Shown one piece after another: positions 1 through 9,700 of a stretch of DNA of 64,000 nucleotides. How positions within the stretch are numbered: the first letter of the stretch is position 1; each line of letters starts with the position of its first letter. A model generated the notes under the pieces. The model saw only the letters and a program-made list of their open reading frames with translations. It made no database searches and was not told where the DNA came from. Made by a program: the position numbers and the translations under genes. The stretch spans positions 13,395 through 77,394 of the forward strand of contig JBQTIX010000041.1 of NCBI GenBank assembly GCA_052387695.1, written 5' to 3'. Origin of the DNA: Panacagrimonas sp052387695. Its GTDB lineage: Bacteria > Pseudomonadota > Gammaproteobacteria > Nevskiales > Nevskiaceae.

Positions 1-828
1 CGCGGCATCTCCGCCGCCACCGATCTGTTCAAGCTCATGGCCGAAGAACGCGAACCGCAGGGCGGGGTGGTCGAACTGGCGCGCGCGCGCGGCGAAATCG
101 AGTTTCGCGACGTGCGCTTTCGCTATCGTGCGGAGATGAGCGAGGCCCTGCGCGGCGTGTCGGTGAAGATCGCGCCTGGCCAGACCGTTGCGTTCGTCGG
201 AAGGTCGGGCTCGGGAAAATCCACGCTGCTGTCGCTGCTGCCGCGCTTCTACGATCCCGACGAGGGCGTGCTGACCCTCGATGGCCACGACCTGCGCGAC
301 TATCCGGTCGCCTCTCTGCGCGCGCAGATCGCACTGGTGGATCAGCAGGTGCGGCTGTTCAACGGCAGTCTGGCGGACAACATCGCCTACGGCGCGCAGC
401 CGCCTCCGTCCGAGGAGCGGATCGTCGAGGCCGCTCGCGCGGCGCACGCCTGGGAGTTCATCGAGAAATTGCCGCAAGGTCTGGCCACCGCGATTGGCCC
501 CAACGGCGCGCAACTCTCCGGTGGACAGCGCCAGCGCATCGCCATTGCACGCGCGCTGCTCAAGGACGCGCCGATCCTGATTCTCGACGAGGCCACCTCG
601 GCGCTCGACACCGAGTCGGAACGGCTGATCCAGGCCGGGTTGGAGCGGCTCGTGATGGGACGCACGACCCTGGTCATCGCCCATCGGCTATCCACCATCC
701 AGAAGGCCGATCTGATCGTGGTGATGCAGGACGGTCGCGTGATGGAGCAGGGCCGGCACGAGGCGCTGCTGGCGCGAGATGGACTGTACGCGGCGCTGCA
801 TCGCATGCAGTTCGACGATCCGGCGTGA
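1..828 (+). CDS. msbA: MsbA lipid A export ABC transporter, C-terminal part (5' end outside window)
   Basis: This is the nucleotide-binding half of a fused permease-ATPase that flips lipid A-core across the inner membrane. The frame is open from base 1, so the membrane domain lies upstream of the window. Visible motifs are Walker A GRSGSGKST, the ABC signature LSGGQRQR, Walker B ILILDEATSALD and the H-loop AHRLSTI. The stop overlaps the start of lpxK, as in many gammaproteobacteria, which supports MsbA over a generic exporter. The identification of the substrate is by family and context. Confidence 0.93.
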   Translation, partial: RGISAATDLFKLMAEEREPQGGVVELARARGEIEFRDVRFRYRAEMSEALRGVSVKIAPGQTVAFVGRSGSGKSTLLSLLPRFYDPDEGVLTLDGHDLRDYPVASLRAQIALVDQQVRLFNGSLADNIAYGAQPPPSEERIVEAARAAHAWEFIEKLPQGLATAIGPNGAQLSGGQRQRIAIARALLKDAPILILDEATSALDTESERLIQAGLERLVMGRTTLVIAHRLSTIQKADLIVVMQDGRVMEQGRHEALLARDGLYAALHRMQFDDPA

Positions 829-1814
829 CGATGCTGCGCTGGCTGGAGCAGCGTTGGTACACGCCCGAGCCCTCGCCGGTGCTGCTGCGGCCGCTGGCCG
901 CGATCTACGGATCGATCGCCACCGCACGACGCCGGCGCTTGACCGGCAAAGCCCCGGCCCTGGCCTGTCCCGTCATCGTGGTCGGCAACATCAGTCTGGG
1001 CGGCACGGGAAAGACCCCGTTCGTGATCTGGCTGGTCGAGCGGCTGCGGGCCTGGGGTCATCGACCGGGTGTGATTTCGCGCGGTTACGGGGGTCACGCA
1101 TCGGGCTATCCGCTGCGCGTCCGACATGATTCGGACCCGGCGCAGGCCGGCGACGAGCCGGTACTGATCGCCTGGCGCACCGGTGTGCCGGTGATGGTGG
1201 ACCCGGACCGGGTGCGCGCCGCCTGCGCGCTGATCGAAACCGGCGAAGTCAACGTCCTGGTCGCGGACGACGGTCTTCAGCACTACCGTTTGCAGCGCGG
1301 ACTGGAGATCTGCGTTGTCGATGGTCGGCGCGGTCTGGGCAACGGCGACTTGCTGCCCGCCGGGCCTCTGCGCGAAGCGGCCACGCGCCTGGATGAGGTG
1401 AACCTGGTGGTGGCCAACGGCGGCGGTTTCCGCGCGCCGCGAACGCCGACCCTGGACATGCGGCTGGTCACGGATTCGGTCGTGGCGCTGCGAGGCGGGG
1501 GGGTGATCAGTGTGGGGCGCTTCGTCGGCCGGAGGGTTCATGCGGTGGCGGGGATCGGACACCCGCCGCGCTTCTTCGACATGCTCGCGGCGCGCGGCAT
1601 CGAAGTCATTCCGCATCCATTTCCGGACCACCATGCCTACACAGCCGGCGACATCACATTTGGCGATGCGCTGCCCGTGCTGATGACCGAGAAGGACGCC
1701 GTGAAATGCCGCGTCTTCTCCGGATCGCGGCACCACGCCGTCCCGGTGAGTGCGAGCATCGACGCGGCCGACGAAAACCTTGTGCAACAATCTATAACCT
1801 CCCTGAAATTCTGA
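825..1814 (+). CDS. lpxK: Tetraacyldisaccharide 4'-kinase LpxK
   Basis: LpxK phosphorylates the 4' position of the lipid A disaccharide precursor at the inner membrane. The 329-residue protein has the usual family length. Its P-loop region reads NISLGGTGKTP, followed by SRGYGG, both characteristic of LpxK. The first usable start is a GTG at 825 that overlaps the msbA stop; an ATG two codons later at 831 is an alternative. It lies in the msbA-lpxK-trm112-kdsB cluster, all four genes in one direction with almost no spacing, so co-transcription is likely. Confidence 0.95.
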   Translation: MTMLRWLEQRWYTPEPSPVLLRPLAAIYGSIATARRRRLTGKAPALACPVIVVGNISLGGTGKTPFVIWLVERLRAWGHRPGVISRGYGGHASGYPLRVRHDSDPAQAGDEPVLIAWRTGVPVMVDPDRVRAACALIETGEVNVLVADDGLQHYRLQRGLEICVVDGRRGLGNGDLLPAGPLREAATRLDEVNLVVANGGGFRAPRTPTLDMRLVTDSVVALRGGGVISVGRFVGRRVHAVAGIGHPPRFFDMLAARGIEVIPHPFPDHHAYTAGDITFGDALPVLMTEKDAVKCRVFSGSRHHAVPVSASIDAADENLVQQSITSLKF

Positions 1815-1819
1815 TCGCC

Positions 1820-2005
1820 ATGCTCGACAAGCGCCTGCTCGACATCCTCGTCTGCCCCGTCACCAAGGCCCCGCTGGAATGGCGCGCCGACCGCAACGAA
1901 CTCTGGTGCCGTGCCTCGCGCCTGGCCTACCCGATCCGCGACGGCATTCCGGTGATGCTCGAAGACGAGGCTCGCCCGCTGGACGAAGCCGAACTCAAGA
2001 AATAA
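1820..2005 (+). CDS. Trm112/YcaR-family small protein
   Basis: A 61-residue protein that begins MLDKRLLDILVCPVTKAPL, the typical start of YcaR/Trm112-like proteins. Family members often have zinc-binding cysteines; here Cys12 and the WCR cysteine are visible, but not a full four-Cys set. The gene sits between lpxK (6-nt gap) and kdsB (4-nt gap), its conserved position in proteobacteria. A biochemical role in this operon is not established; it may be a methyltransferase partner or a chaperone-like factor. Confidence 0.9.
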   Translation: MLDKRLLDILVCPVTKAPLEWRADRNELWCRASRLAYPIRDGIPVMLEDEARPLDEAELKK

Positions 2006-2009
2006 GTAA

Positions 2010-2780
2010 ATGAGCTTCCCGTTCAAGGTCGTCATCCCCGCGCGCCTGGGCTCCACCCGGCTGCCGCGCAAGGTCTTGCGCGAGGTCGCGGGCAAACCGG
2101 TGGTGCGCCATGTCTGGGAAGCGGCGCGCGCCAGCGGCGCGGAGCAGGTGATCATCGCCACCGATGACGAGTCGGTCGCCTACGCCGCGCGCGCGTTCGG
2201 CGCAGAGGTGCGGCTGACCGCGGTGACCCACAATTCGGGAACCGATCGCATCAACGAAGTCGCGCGCGCCGAGGGCTGGGGTGCGCGCCAGATCGTGGTC
2301 AATCTGCAGGGTGACGAACCCCTGATGCCACCCGCACTGGTTCGCGACGCGGCCGAGCTTCTCGACGCCGATGCAGCGGCCGATATCGCCACCCTGTGTC
2401 ATCCGCTGCACTCGGCCGAGGACTGGCTCAATCCCAACGTGGTCAAGCTCGTGCGCGACCGGCGCGGCTACGCGCTGTATTTTTCGCGCGCACCGCTACC
2501 GTGGAAGCGCGACCCGGTTTCCGCGCTCAATGCCGCAGCCCACATGCCGGCGGATCTGGCGTACCGGCACATCGGCTTGTACGCGTACCGGGTCGGCAGC
2601 CTCGCGCAATTCAGCGAGTTTCCGGCTTCGGAACTGGAACAGTGCGAGGCGCTCGAACAACTGCGTGCCCTCACGCACGGATTTCGCATCAAGGTGGGCG
2701 TTACGCTGGACCCGCCACCGCGGGGGGTCGATACCGAGGAGGATCTACTGGCGGTGGCGGCTTATCTGAGTAGAAAGTAG
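2010..2780 (+). CDS. kdsB: 3-deoxy-manno-octulosonate cytidylyltransferase KdsB
   Basis: KdsB activates KDO with CTP to give CMP-KDO, the donor for the inner core of lipopolysaccharide. The 256-residue protein starts FKVVIPARLGSTRLPRK, the nucleotide-binding signature of the family, and contains VVNLQGDEPL, the conserved substrate and metal-binding stretch. Length and context match the family. It follows the Trm112-like gene by 4 nt and closes the lipid A/KDO operon. Confidence 0.96.
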   Translation: MSFPFKVVIPARLGSTRLPRKVLREVAGKPVVRHVWEAARASGAEQVIIATDDESVAYAARAFGAEVRLTAVTHNSGTDRINEVARAEGWGARQIVVNLQGDEPLMPPALVRDAAELLDADAAADIATLCHPLHSAEDWLNPNVVKLVRDRRGYALYFSRAPLPWKRDPVSALNAAAHMPADLAYRHIGLYAYRVGSLAQFSEFPASELEQCEALEQLRALTHGFRIKVGVTLDPPPRGVDTEEDLLAVAAYLSRK

Positions 2781-2790
2781 AGGTCGCGCC

Positions 2791-2860
2791 GTGGTGGAAG
2801 CGCTTCGCTTATCCACCTTACGTGAGACCGCTGGGGTGGATAAGCGAAGCGCATCCATCG
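2791..2860. repeat. Dispersed palindrome, 'ggtggataagcgaagc' family
   Basis: Two 16-nt copies face each other at 2802-2817 (gcttcgcttatccacc) and 2835-2850 (ggtggataagcgaagc), a perfect inverted pair that can fold into a hairpin after kdsB. A related copy occurs at 46142-46166. It may end transcription of the kdsB operon or be a REP-like mobile palindrome. Confidence 0.75.
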
Positions 2861-2918
2861 GGCCGATCGAGGGCCCGCGGGTGGCGCACCATTGCTGTTT
2901 GATCAAAAGGAGAATGAG

Positions 2919-4184
2919 ATGGCCATCGACTTCAGTCTCAGCGCCGAACAGCAGGCCCTTCAGGCCGGTGCCCGGGCCTTCGGGCGCGACGTTCTGTCCA
3001 AGGTCAAGACCGCCATCGCGGCCCACGAAAAACCCGAGGACCGCTTCTACGCCACGCAGCCCTTCTACGCCCAGATGGCGCAGGCCGGCTTCGTCCATGC
3101 GCTGATCCCCAAAGCTTATGGCGGCGCCGGATTTCCGACGGTGGATTTCGCCATAGCGGCCGAGGAACTCGCCGCGGTGGACATCAACGTCCCTACGACC
3201 CTGCTCGGAACGGGGCTCGGGCTGGAGCCGCTATTGCAGTTTGGTAGCGACGAGCAGAAGCGCCGGTTCCTGCCGGATTTTCTGGAACGCCCGGCGGACC
3301 GTCTTGCGGCCTTCGCGTTCACCGAAGTCAGCGGTGGGTCCAATTTCGACTGCCCCGACCCGGCTTTCGGCGTGCAGACGTTCGCACGGCGCGAAGGCGA
3401 CGAATGGGTGATCTCCGGCAAAAAGCACTACACCACCAATGGCAGCGGCTGGGATGGCAAGGGCGCGCACCTGCTGACCGTGGTCTGTCGTACGGACCCC
3501 GCCAAGCCGCCGCAGGAATCGCTGGCCGTGATCTGCGTGCCCGGACACACGCCCGGTGTCGAAGTCGTCGGATTTCTCGACACGGTCGGCCATCGCGCCG
3601 TGGTCTCGCCGCGCATCCATTTCAACGAGGTGCGGGTGCCGGCATCCAATCTGCTCGGAAAGCCCGGCGATGGCGCGCGGATCTGTGCGGGCGCCTTTTC
3701 CTGGACCGCGGCCCTGATCGGCGCGGCCTGCACCGGCGTGATGCGGGCAGCGTTCGACGTCGCCTTCGAGTTCGCGAAGACGGACCGGCGCAGCGGCAGT
3801 GTGCCGGTGATCGAGCACCAGAACGTTGGCTACATGCTCGCCGACATCAAGATGCGCATCGAGGCGGCGCGCTATCTCACCTGGAAAGCCTGCCACTACC
3901 TCGACACCACCGATCGCGCCGGCGACGAACTGGCGATCATGACCAAAATCCACACCTCGGAGTTGTGCGTGCAGGTGGTGTACGACGCGATGCGCCTGGT
4001 CGGCGTGGACAGCTACACCGATCTGACGCCGCTGGCCGGCTTGATGCAGGACGCGTTGTGTTTCCCGCTCTACGACGGCGGCAACATGGGCGTGCGGCGC
4101 AGGCAGTTGCACCGACTGTTCCGCACGCCGGGGTATGACCCGATGGCGGCCGCAGAGGGTCGGGTGCAGCGTCCGCAGAGCTGA
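2919..4184 (+). CDS. Acyl-CoA dehydrogenase family protein
   Basis: A 421-residue flavoprotein of the acyl-CoA dehydrogenase fold, expected to oxidise an acyl-CoA with FAD. Family signatures include the central AFTEVSGGSNFDCP stretch, GKKHYTTNG, and a C-terminal four-helix region with DAMRLVGVDSYTDLTPL. The start at 2919 was chosen because aaaggag lies just upstream; a start at 2892 would add nine poorly conserved residues. The gene stands alone and converges on an MFS transporter. Substrate chain length cannot be read from the sequence. Confidence 0.9.
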   Translation: MAIDFSLSAEQQALQAGARAFGRDVLSKVKTAIAAHEKPEDRFYATQPFYAQMAQAGFVHALIPKAYGGAGFPTVDFAIAAEELAAVDINVPTTLLGTGLGLEPLLQFGSDEQKRRFLPDFLERPADRLAAFAFTEVSGGSNFDCPDPAFGVQTFARREGDEWVISGKKHYTTNGSGWDGKGAHLLTVVCRTDPAKPPQESLAVICVPGHTPGVEVVGFLDTVGHRAVVSPRIHFNEVRVPASNLLGKPGDGARICAGAFSWTAALIGAACTGVMRAAFDVAFEFAKTDRRSGSVPVIEHQNVGYMLADIKMRIEAARYLTWKACHYLDTTDRAGDELAIMTKIHTSELCVQVVYDAMRLVGVDSYTDLTPLAGLMQDALCFPLYDGGNMGVRRRQLHRLFRTPGYDPMAAAEGRVQRPQS

Positions 4185-4199
4185 GCCCAAGCAGAGGAG

Positions 4200-5873
4200 T
4201 CAACGGAACAGGATCGCTGCCTTGGCCACGGTGATCCAGACGCCCCAGGCGAGCGGTACTCCCACGAACAGCCATGCGATCCATACCAGCGGGTTCAGGT
4301 GGCCGGGCCGGGTCGTGGAGGCGACGGCGCTGGCTTGGTCTGGCGCAGCCTCGTGAGCAAGCTTGCGCGCGGCTTCGAGTTCGCCATCACTCATGAAATG
4401 ACGCGATGCGACCGGCTTCACCAGAAGGTTGCAGAGGAAGCCGAGAACCAGTAGCCCGGCGAGGATGTAGAGCGTCGTGTCATAGGCCTGCGCCTTGGCG
4501 ACTCCGCGGTCGAGCTGATACTCGCGAATGTAGTTGACGATCACCGGGCCCAACACGCCGGCCGTGGCCCAGGCAGTGAGCAGTCGGCCGTGGATGGCGC
4601 CGACGAACTGGGTGCCGAACATGTCGGCGAGGTAGGCCGGAATGGTCGCGAAGCCGCCACCGTACATCGACAGGATAACGCAGAACACCGCGACGAACAG
4701 CGCCACGCTACCGGCGTGTCCCGCAGTGGGGGCGAGTGCGTACAGCGCCATGCCAAGCGCGAAGAACACGAAATAGGTGTTCTTGCGGCCGAGGCGATCC
4801 GAGAGCGAGGCCCAGAAAAACCGGCCGCCGATATTGAACAGGCTCAGCAGGCCGGTAAAACCGGCGGCGATGGCAGCGATTTCCATCAACTGCGCTTCGC
4901 TGAGCGTGTTGAAGGCCGCGTCGACGCCGATCAACCTGCCGCCGAAGACTTCCTGCAACATCGGCGAGGCCATGCCGATCACGCCGATGCCGGCACTGAC
5001 ATTGAGACACAGCACGCCCCAGATGAGCCAGAACTGCGGTGTCCTGTGTGCCTGTTTCAGATGCACGTGCCTGATCGTGATCATGGCGTTGTGGGTGCCG
5101 TCCTTCGGGGGCGTCCAGCCCAAGGGCTTCCAGCTCTGCGGTGGGATGCGATAGCCCAGCGCGCCGATGATCATGAACACGAAGTAGATCGCCGCCAGCG
5201 CGAGGAAGGTCTGCCAGACACCGACCGACGTGGGTGTGGCGAAGAAGCCCATCAGGTGATTGGCCAGCGGCGCGCCAATCATCGCGCCACCACCGAAGCC
5301 CATGATCGCCATGCCCGTGGCCATGCCGCGGCGATCGGGAAACCACTTGATCAGCGTCGACACCGGAGAGATATAGCCCAGGCCGAGGCCAATCCCACCG
5401 ATGACGCCGGAACCCAGCCACATCAACCCTATCTGATGCAGATACACGCCCAGTGCCGAGATCACCAGCCCGCCGCACCAGCACACCGCTGAGACCAGGC
5501 CGGCTTTGCGCGGACCTGCGCGCTCCAGCCAGCCGCCCCAGAGCGCAGCGGAGGATCCGAGGAAAACGAAGAACAAGGTATACATCCAGCCGAGCTGGCT
5601 GACTTTCCAGTCGCAGTCCGTGCGCGTCATCAACTCGAACCAGTCGAGACCGGCCGGGCAGTCCACCGACTGGGTGATGCCGACCGCCTTCGACAGTGGC
5701 AGCCAGAAGACCGAGAACCCGTACGCCATGCCGATGCAAAGGTGGATGCACAGCGCGGCCGGAGGCACCAACCAGCGCGAGTAGCTGGTGTCCGCCACGG
5801 TCCTTTCCTTGGCGAGGAAATTCGCCAGGACATATCCACCATAACCCGCAGTCGCGGAACCTCCGGTCATCAT
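4200..5873 (-). CDS. OFA-family MFS transporter (oxalate/formate antiporter type)
   Basis: A 557-residue inner-membrane transporter with about 12 hydrophobic segments plus an extra C-terminal hydrophobic segment resembling the MFS small-subunit domain. The start GGAGAGCA-ATG is well placed. A segment around 260 (GLGLGYISPVSTLIKWFPDRRG) carries the glycine-rich helix and the MFS loop motif typical of the OFA group. Family members exchange oxalate, formate or other monocarboxylates; the substrate here is not determined. The gene is monocistronic and convergent with the acyl-CoA dehydrogenase. Confidence 0.85.
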   Translation of the reverse strand: MMTGGSATAGYGGYVLANFLAKERTVADTSYSRWLVPPAALCIHLCIGMAYGFSVFWLPLSKAVGITQSVDCPAGLDWFELMTRTDCDWKVSQLGWMYTLFFVFLGSSAALWGGWLERAGPRKAGLVSAVCWCGGLVISALGVYLHQIGLMWLGSGVIGGIGLGLGYISPVSTLIKWFPDRRGMATGMAIMGFGGGAMIGAPLANHLMGFFATPTSVGVWQTFLALAAIYFVFMIIGALGYRIPPQSWKPLGWTPPKDGTHNAMITIRHVHLKQAHRTPQFWLIWGVLCLNVSAGIGVIGMASPMLQEVFGGRLIGVDAAFNTLSEAQLMEIAAIAAGFTGLLSLFNIGGRFFWASLSDRLGRKNTYFVFFALGMALYALAPTAGHAGSVALFVAVFCVILSMYGGGFATIPAYLADMFGTQFVGAIHGRLLTAWATAGVLGPVIVNYIREYQLDRGVAKAQAYDTTLYILAGLLVLGFLCNLLVKPVASRHFMSDGELEAARKLAHEAAPDQASAVASTTRPGHLNPLVWIAWLFVGVPLAWGVWITVAKAAILFR

Positions 5874-5964
5874 TGCTCTCCCTGGACGCCTGACCCTGAG
5901 TGGAGGAATTCTGCCCTGCGGCCGACCTGTTCTTCCGTCCCGCGCATGGGCGGGAAGCTTGCCC

Positions 5965-6192
5965 TCAGGTAGGCGTGCGGTCTGGAGCCGCAGTCAAAGT
6001 CTGACACGTCCCGGACTGCATTCCTGACTTACAGGCTTTGCCTGCGGAGTGTAGGGCCGCAACCCGTTCCTGCCACCGCTCCAATTCGCGTTCATACAGG
6101 TTGAACACGCAGTTCGGGCAGTCGCTGCGGCAGCAGTCCTCGTCGCGCGGAGGCTGCGGGCGAGGAGGAAGCGGATCGGCTGTTGCAGTCAT
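5965..6192 (-). CDS. Small oxidoreductase-like (PF09791-type) protein
   Basis: A 75-residue protein with proline-rich N-terminus followed by DCCRSDCPNCVFNLYERELERWQ. This cysteine-rich DCC-x3-C-x2-C block is the hallmark of the oxidoreductase-like N-terminal family, found as a free-standing small protein in many proteobacteria. The start is uncertain: MTATADPL at 6192 gives the family length, while an upstream ATG at 6231 adds 13 residues. No partner gene is adjacent. Function unknown beyond the likely metal or redox role of the cysteines. Confidence 0.75.
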   Translation of the reverse strand: MTATADPLPPRPQPPRDEDCCRSDCPNCVFNLYERELERWQERVAALHSAGKACKSGMQSGTCQTLTAAPDRTPT

Positions 6193-6279
6193 GCGACAAA
6201 GGTAGCGCGCACGGGTGTTCCGTGCACGCAACCCAGTCGTCCCCGGGCCGGATGGGGCCGGCCGCGCCCAGGACAGGGC

Positions 6280-6657
6280 TCAGCCGCGAAACGGCATCGT
6301 ATCGAAGTAATCGCGCCAAGCCGCGATCCTGCCGTCGCGAATCTCGAAGACGCCCATCAGGCGAAGGGTCACGAGGCGCTTGCCGTCGACATCACAGAGG
6401 TGATCGATGCGCTCGGTCAGGACGATGTTGCCCGCGACGACGATGTTGACCATTTCCAGGGACAGGCGGGCGAAACCCATTTGGGCGTTGAAGTTTTCCA
6501 TCAGGGCCTTGGCCGCCGCGGGACCTGTCGAATGTGTGAGCGCCACGTTCTCGTAGACGCAGTCCGCGGTGAAGTACTCGTCCAGCGCCGTCCGGTAACC
6601 AAAGGCGGGTTCCCAGGCTTTGAGAAAGTCGGTGACGATTTGCGTTGCACTGCGCAT
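6280..6657 (-). CDS. SnoaL/limonene-epoxide-hydrolase-like NTF2-fold protein
   Basis: A 125-residue protein beginning MRSATQIVTDFLKAW with a cone-shaped NTF2-fold pattern: N-terminal helices, then strands VYENVALTHSTG, IVLTERIDHL, VTLRLMGVFEIRDGRIAAWRDYFD. The ending FEIRDGRIAAWRDYFD is typical of limonene-1,2-epoxide hydrolase and SnoaL-like proteins. The ATG at 6657 follows gggagcagcctc. No pathway genes are adjacent, so the substrate is unknown. Confidence 0.8.
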   Translation of the reverse strand: MRSATQIVTDFLKAWEPAFGYRTALDEYFTADCVYENVALTHSTGPAAAKALMENFNAQMGFARLSLEMVNIVVAGNIVLTERIDHLCDVDGKRLVTLRLMGVFEIRDGRIAAWRDYFDTMPFRG

Positions 6658-6773
6658 GAGGCTGCTCCCGTGAGGTGAGGTAAACGATCGGGTCGTCAGG
6701 ATGCTCTGACCGGGTCGCACGCATTCCGCGGGGCGACGCAAGGCGCCCCGCGGTATGTCCCGACCCGCCTGCT

Positions 6774-9700
6774 TCAGTCCTGCTGACCCGCCCGGATGCC
6801 GAACCGCAGGGGTTCGGTCAACGCCTCATGCGCGCCCATGTCCGGGCCGGTGCCGGTCCACGAGGTCAGGAAGTTGGGGATAGGGGTCCCCACGTCTGCG
6901 CCGGGGCTGCCGGTATCGAGCGCGAAGTTGCCGCTGAGCGTGGCGCTGTTCAATCCCCAATCCGGAGTCATGACCGGCGCGGCAAACACGCCGTGGGCCT
7001 CCTGCGGACTGGAGAACAGGCTCCGGCCATTAAGCAGGTCGAAGTCGAACGATATGTTCTGACCGAAGCGCTCGTAGATGCTGTACGAACCCGTATTTCT
7101 CACCTGCATCACGTTGTTTCGCGTGCGGATATTCTTGAACCGCTCCGGCTCGCTGAGCTCGCTCAGGAAACTGGAGACCGTGTCGCCCTGTCCGGCCCTC
7201 GGCTTGAGGGCCGTGTTGTTGAACAGGTAGACGCGTCCTCCGCCGCGATCCATAGCGCCGGAGCCGAAATTGCGCTGGGTGATCCAGGGACCGGGGCGTG
7301 AATTCGCCGGCCCGGACGCGCTGGCGTGGCTCAGGTTCTTCCAGATGTACAGCGGTCCGCCCATCAGTGGCGCGATGCTGAATGGAACATAGACCTTGTC
7401 CAGATAGTTGCCCCAGATTCGGACATTGCGATTGCCTCCCGCCGTGTCGATCCCTTCGTCCCAGCAATGCGAAATGAAGTTGCCGTGGATGTCGGCGTCG
7501 AAGCCGGTGAAGCGGTCGCTGGAGTAGTTGGTGACGCCCCCCATCCCATCCGCGAAATAGTGAGTCGAGTCGGAATAGATCTCGTTGTAGCGGATGACCA
7601 GCCCTTCCCGCGTGTTTCTGAACGTGATGGCCTGGGGACCGGCGGGCTCGGACGAGCTTCCATGTCGCTCCTCCCAGCTATTGGCATCCGTGCTGGGGTG
7701 ATGCAGGCGGTTCCGCTGGATGGTGATCCGGCTCAGCGCGGTCTTGTTGGTGGCGTAAATGGCGGAATCGTTAAGGCGGCCGAACGCGGAATTCAATGGC
7801 GAGCGGCTGCCCCAAGCACTGACGTCCAGGTCCTCGATCACCACATCATTGATGATCGCGTTGGAGCCGTCGTTCTTGCCCAGCAGGATTCCGTGCTTGG
7901 CGGCGCCTCTCAAGGTCACCCCGCGAACGATGACATAACTGCCCTCGATCACAATGTTGTAGTCGCGATTCTTGGCCACGTCGATCGTCGCGGTCGAATC
8001 CGCCGCGGCGGTGTAAAGCACGTAACCCGAGGGTGTGCCCGATTCGGTGATGACCAGGGTCTGGTTGGACGTGGTGGGCAGGGTCACGGTGCGGGCGATC
8101 GGAAACTCGTCGCTGCGCGTCCGCGCAGTGAAAGTCCGTCCGGTCCCGTCGTCCAGGGTGATTTGGATCTCGTAGCTCTGGTTCGGTCGCAGATGCACCA
8201 GGCTGCCGCGGTACTCGCGCCAACGGGCGTCGTACCAAAGCGGGAGTCCGTCCTGCCATTCCGCCGCGCCACTTTCGCGGAACTGGACCTGCGCGTCGTC
8301 GTCATCCGGTGACACGGGGGCCGCGGCTGTCCAATAAAGGCCGATGCTCTCGTAGTTCGACACGGCCACCGGATCGGGCCCGTCCCCGGGAGGTGGGGGA
8401 GGCGGTGGCGGTGGCGGTGGAGGCGGTGGGGGAGGTGGAGGCGGTGGCGGGGGAGGCGGAGGTGGGGGAGGCGGAGGTGGGGGAGGCGGCGGTGGTGGGG
8501 GAGGCGGCGGGGGAGGCGGCGGTGGAGGCGGTGGCGGTGGGGGTGGTGGGGGCGGAGGTGGTGGGGGAGGAGGCTCTGCCGTCAAATATGCATCGACGCC
8601 AAACTCCATCGGAGGCGTCGACGCCTCGTGCGCCCCGATATCCGGCGCGTTGCCCATCCACGCGGTCACGAAGTTGGGAATACGCGTCCCCCGATCGTAT
8701 CCGGGACTGTTGGAAGCCAGCGAAAAAATCCCGGTGCGATTGGCATCGTCGAAGCCCCAGCCGGACGCCATGACCGGGGCTCCCCTGACGCCGTTGCGTT
8801 CGTGCAGCGACAACAAGGACACCTGGATCCTGCCATTGAACAGATCGAAGTTGAACAGGACGTTCTGACCGAAGGCCTCGAGGATGCTGAAGGCGTTCGT
8901 GGTCTTGACCTGCATGATGTTGTTCAGCGTGCGGATGTTCTTCAGCCGGTCCAGAAGGCTGGTTTCACCGATGAACTGGTTGGGTCCGATGCCTTCTCCA
9001 GGCTTGGGCTTGAGCGCGGTGTTGTTGAAGATATACATGCGTCCGCCACCCCAGTCACGCGACCCGGACGCCACATTGCGAGTCTTGACCCAGGCACCGT
9101 TGCGCTGGTTTTGCGGTCCCGAAGACATTGAATACGTGACGTTTTTCCAGATGTAAAGAGGGCCGCCCTGGTTCGGTGCCACGCCGAACGGGACGAAAAT
9201 CTTGTCGATGTAATTGCCCCAGATCCGGACGTTGCGATTGCCGCCTTCGGGTTCGATGGCGTTATCCCGGACGTGCGTGATCAGATTCCCGTAGATATCG
9301 GCATCGCGGTTGGGAAACCCGGTGGTCGAGAAGTTGTTGACCGACCCCATGGCATCGTTGAAGTAATGGGCCGCGTCGGAGTAGATCTCGTTGTAACGGA
9401 TCACCAGGCCGCTTTCGGCCGTGCGCACGGTGATGGCTTGCGGGCCGTTCGGATGAAGGTTCCCGGCGTTGCGTTCTTCCCAACTGTTGGCGGTGGTGCT
9501 GGGATGGTGCAGCTTGTTGCGCGAAATGGTCAGGCGGCTGACCGAGGTCCGGGCGCTCGCATAGACCGCTGAATCCAGATTGCGGCCAAACCTGGCGTCG
9601 GTCTCGGAGCGGCTGCCCCAATCGCTGATGTCGTTGTTCTCGATCACGATGTCGCTGAGCGAACTGCCGGAGGGGCTGACTGCCTCGATGAAGACCCCAT

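Noticed and set aside
387..1790. Long minus-strand frame opposite msbA/lpxK
   Set aside because: Antisense shadow of two well-recognised genes; Arg/His-rich composition and no family features.
4590..5492. 300-codon plus-strand frame opposite the MFS transporter
   Set aside because: Complement of a clear membrane protein; composition is that of a shadow frame.
8388..8573. Tandem GGN/GGAGGT-like repeat as a possible CRISPR or minisatellite
   Set aside because: It is a proline-codon run inside one gene, with no spacers and no fixed repeat unit.
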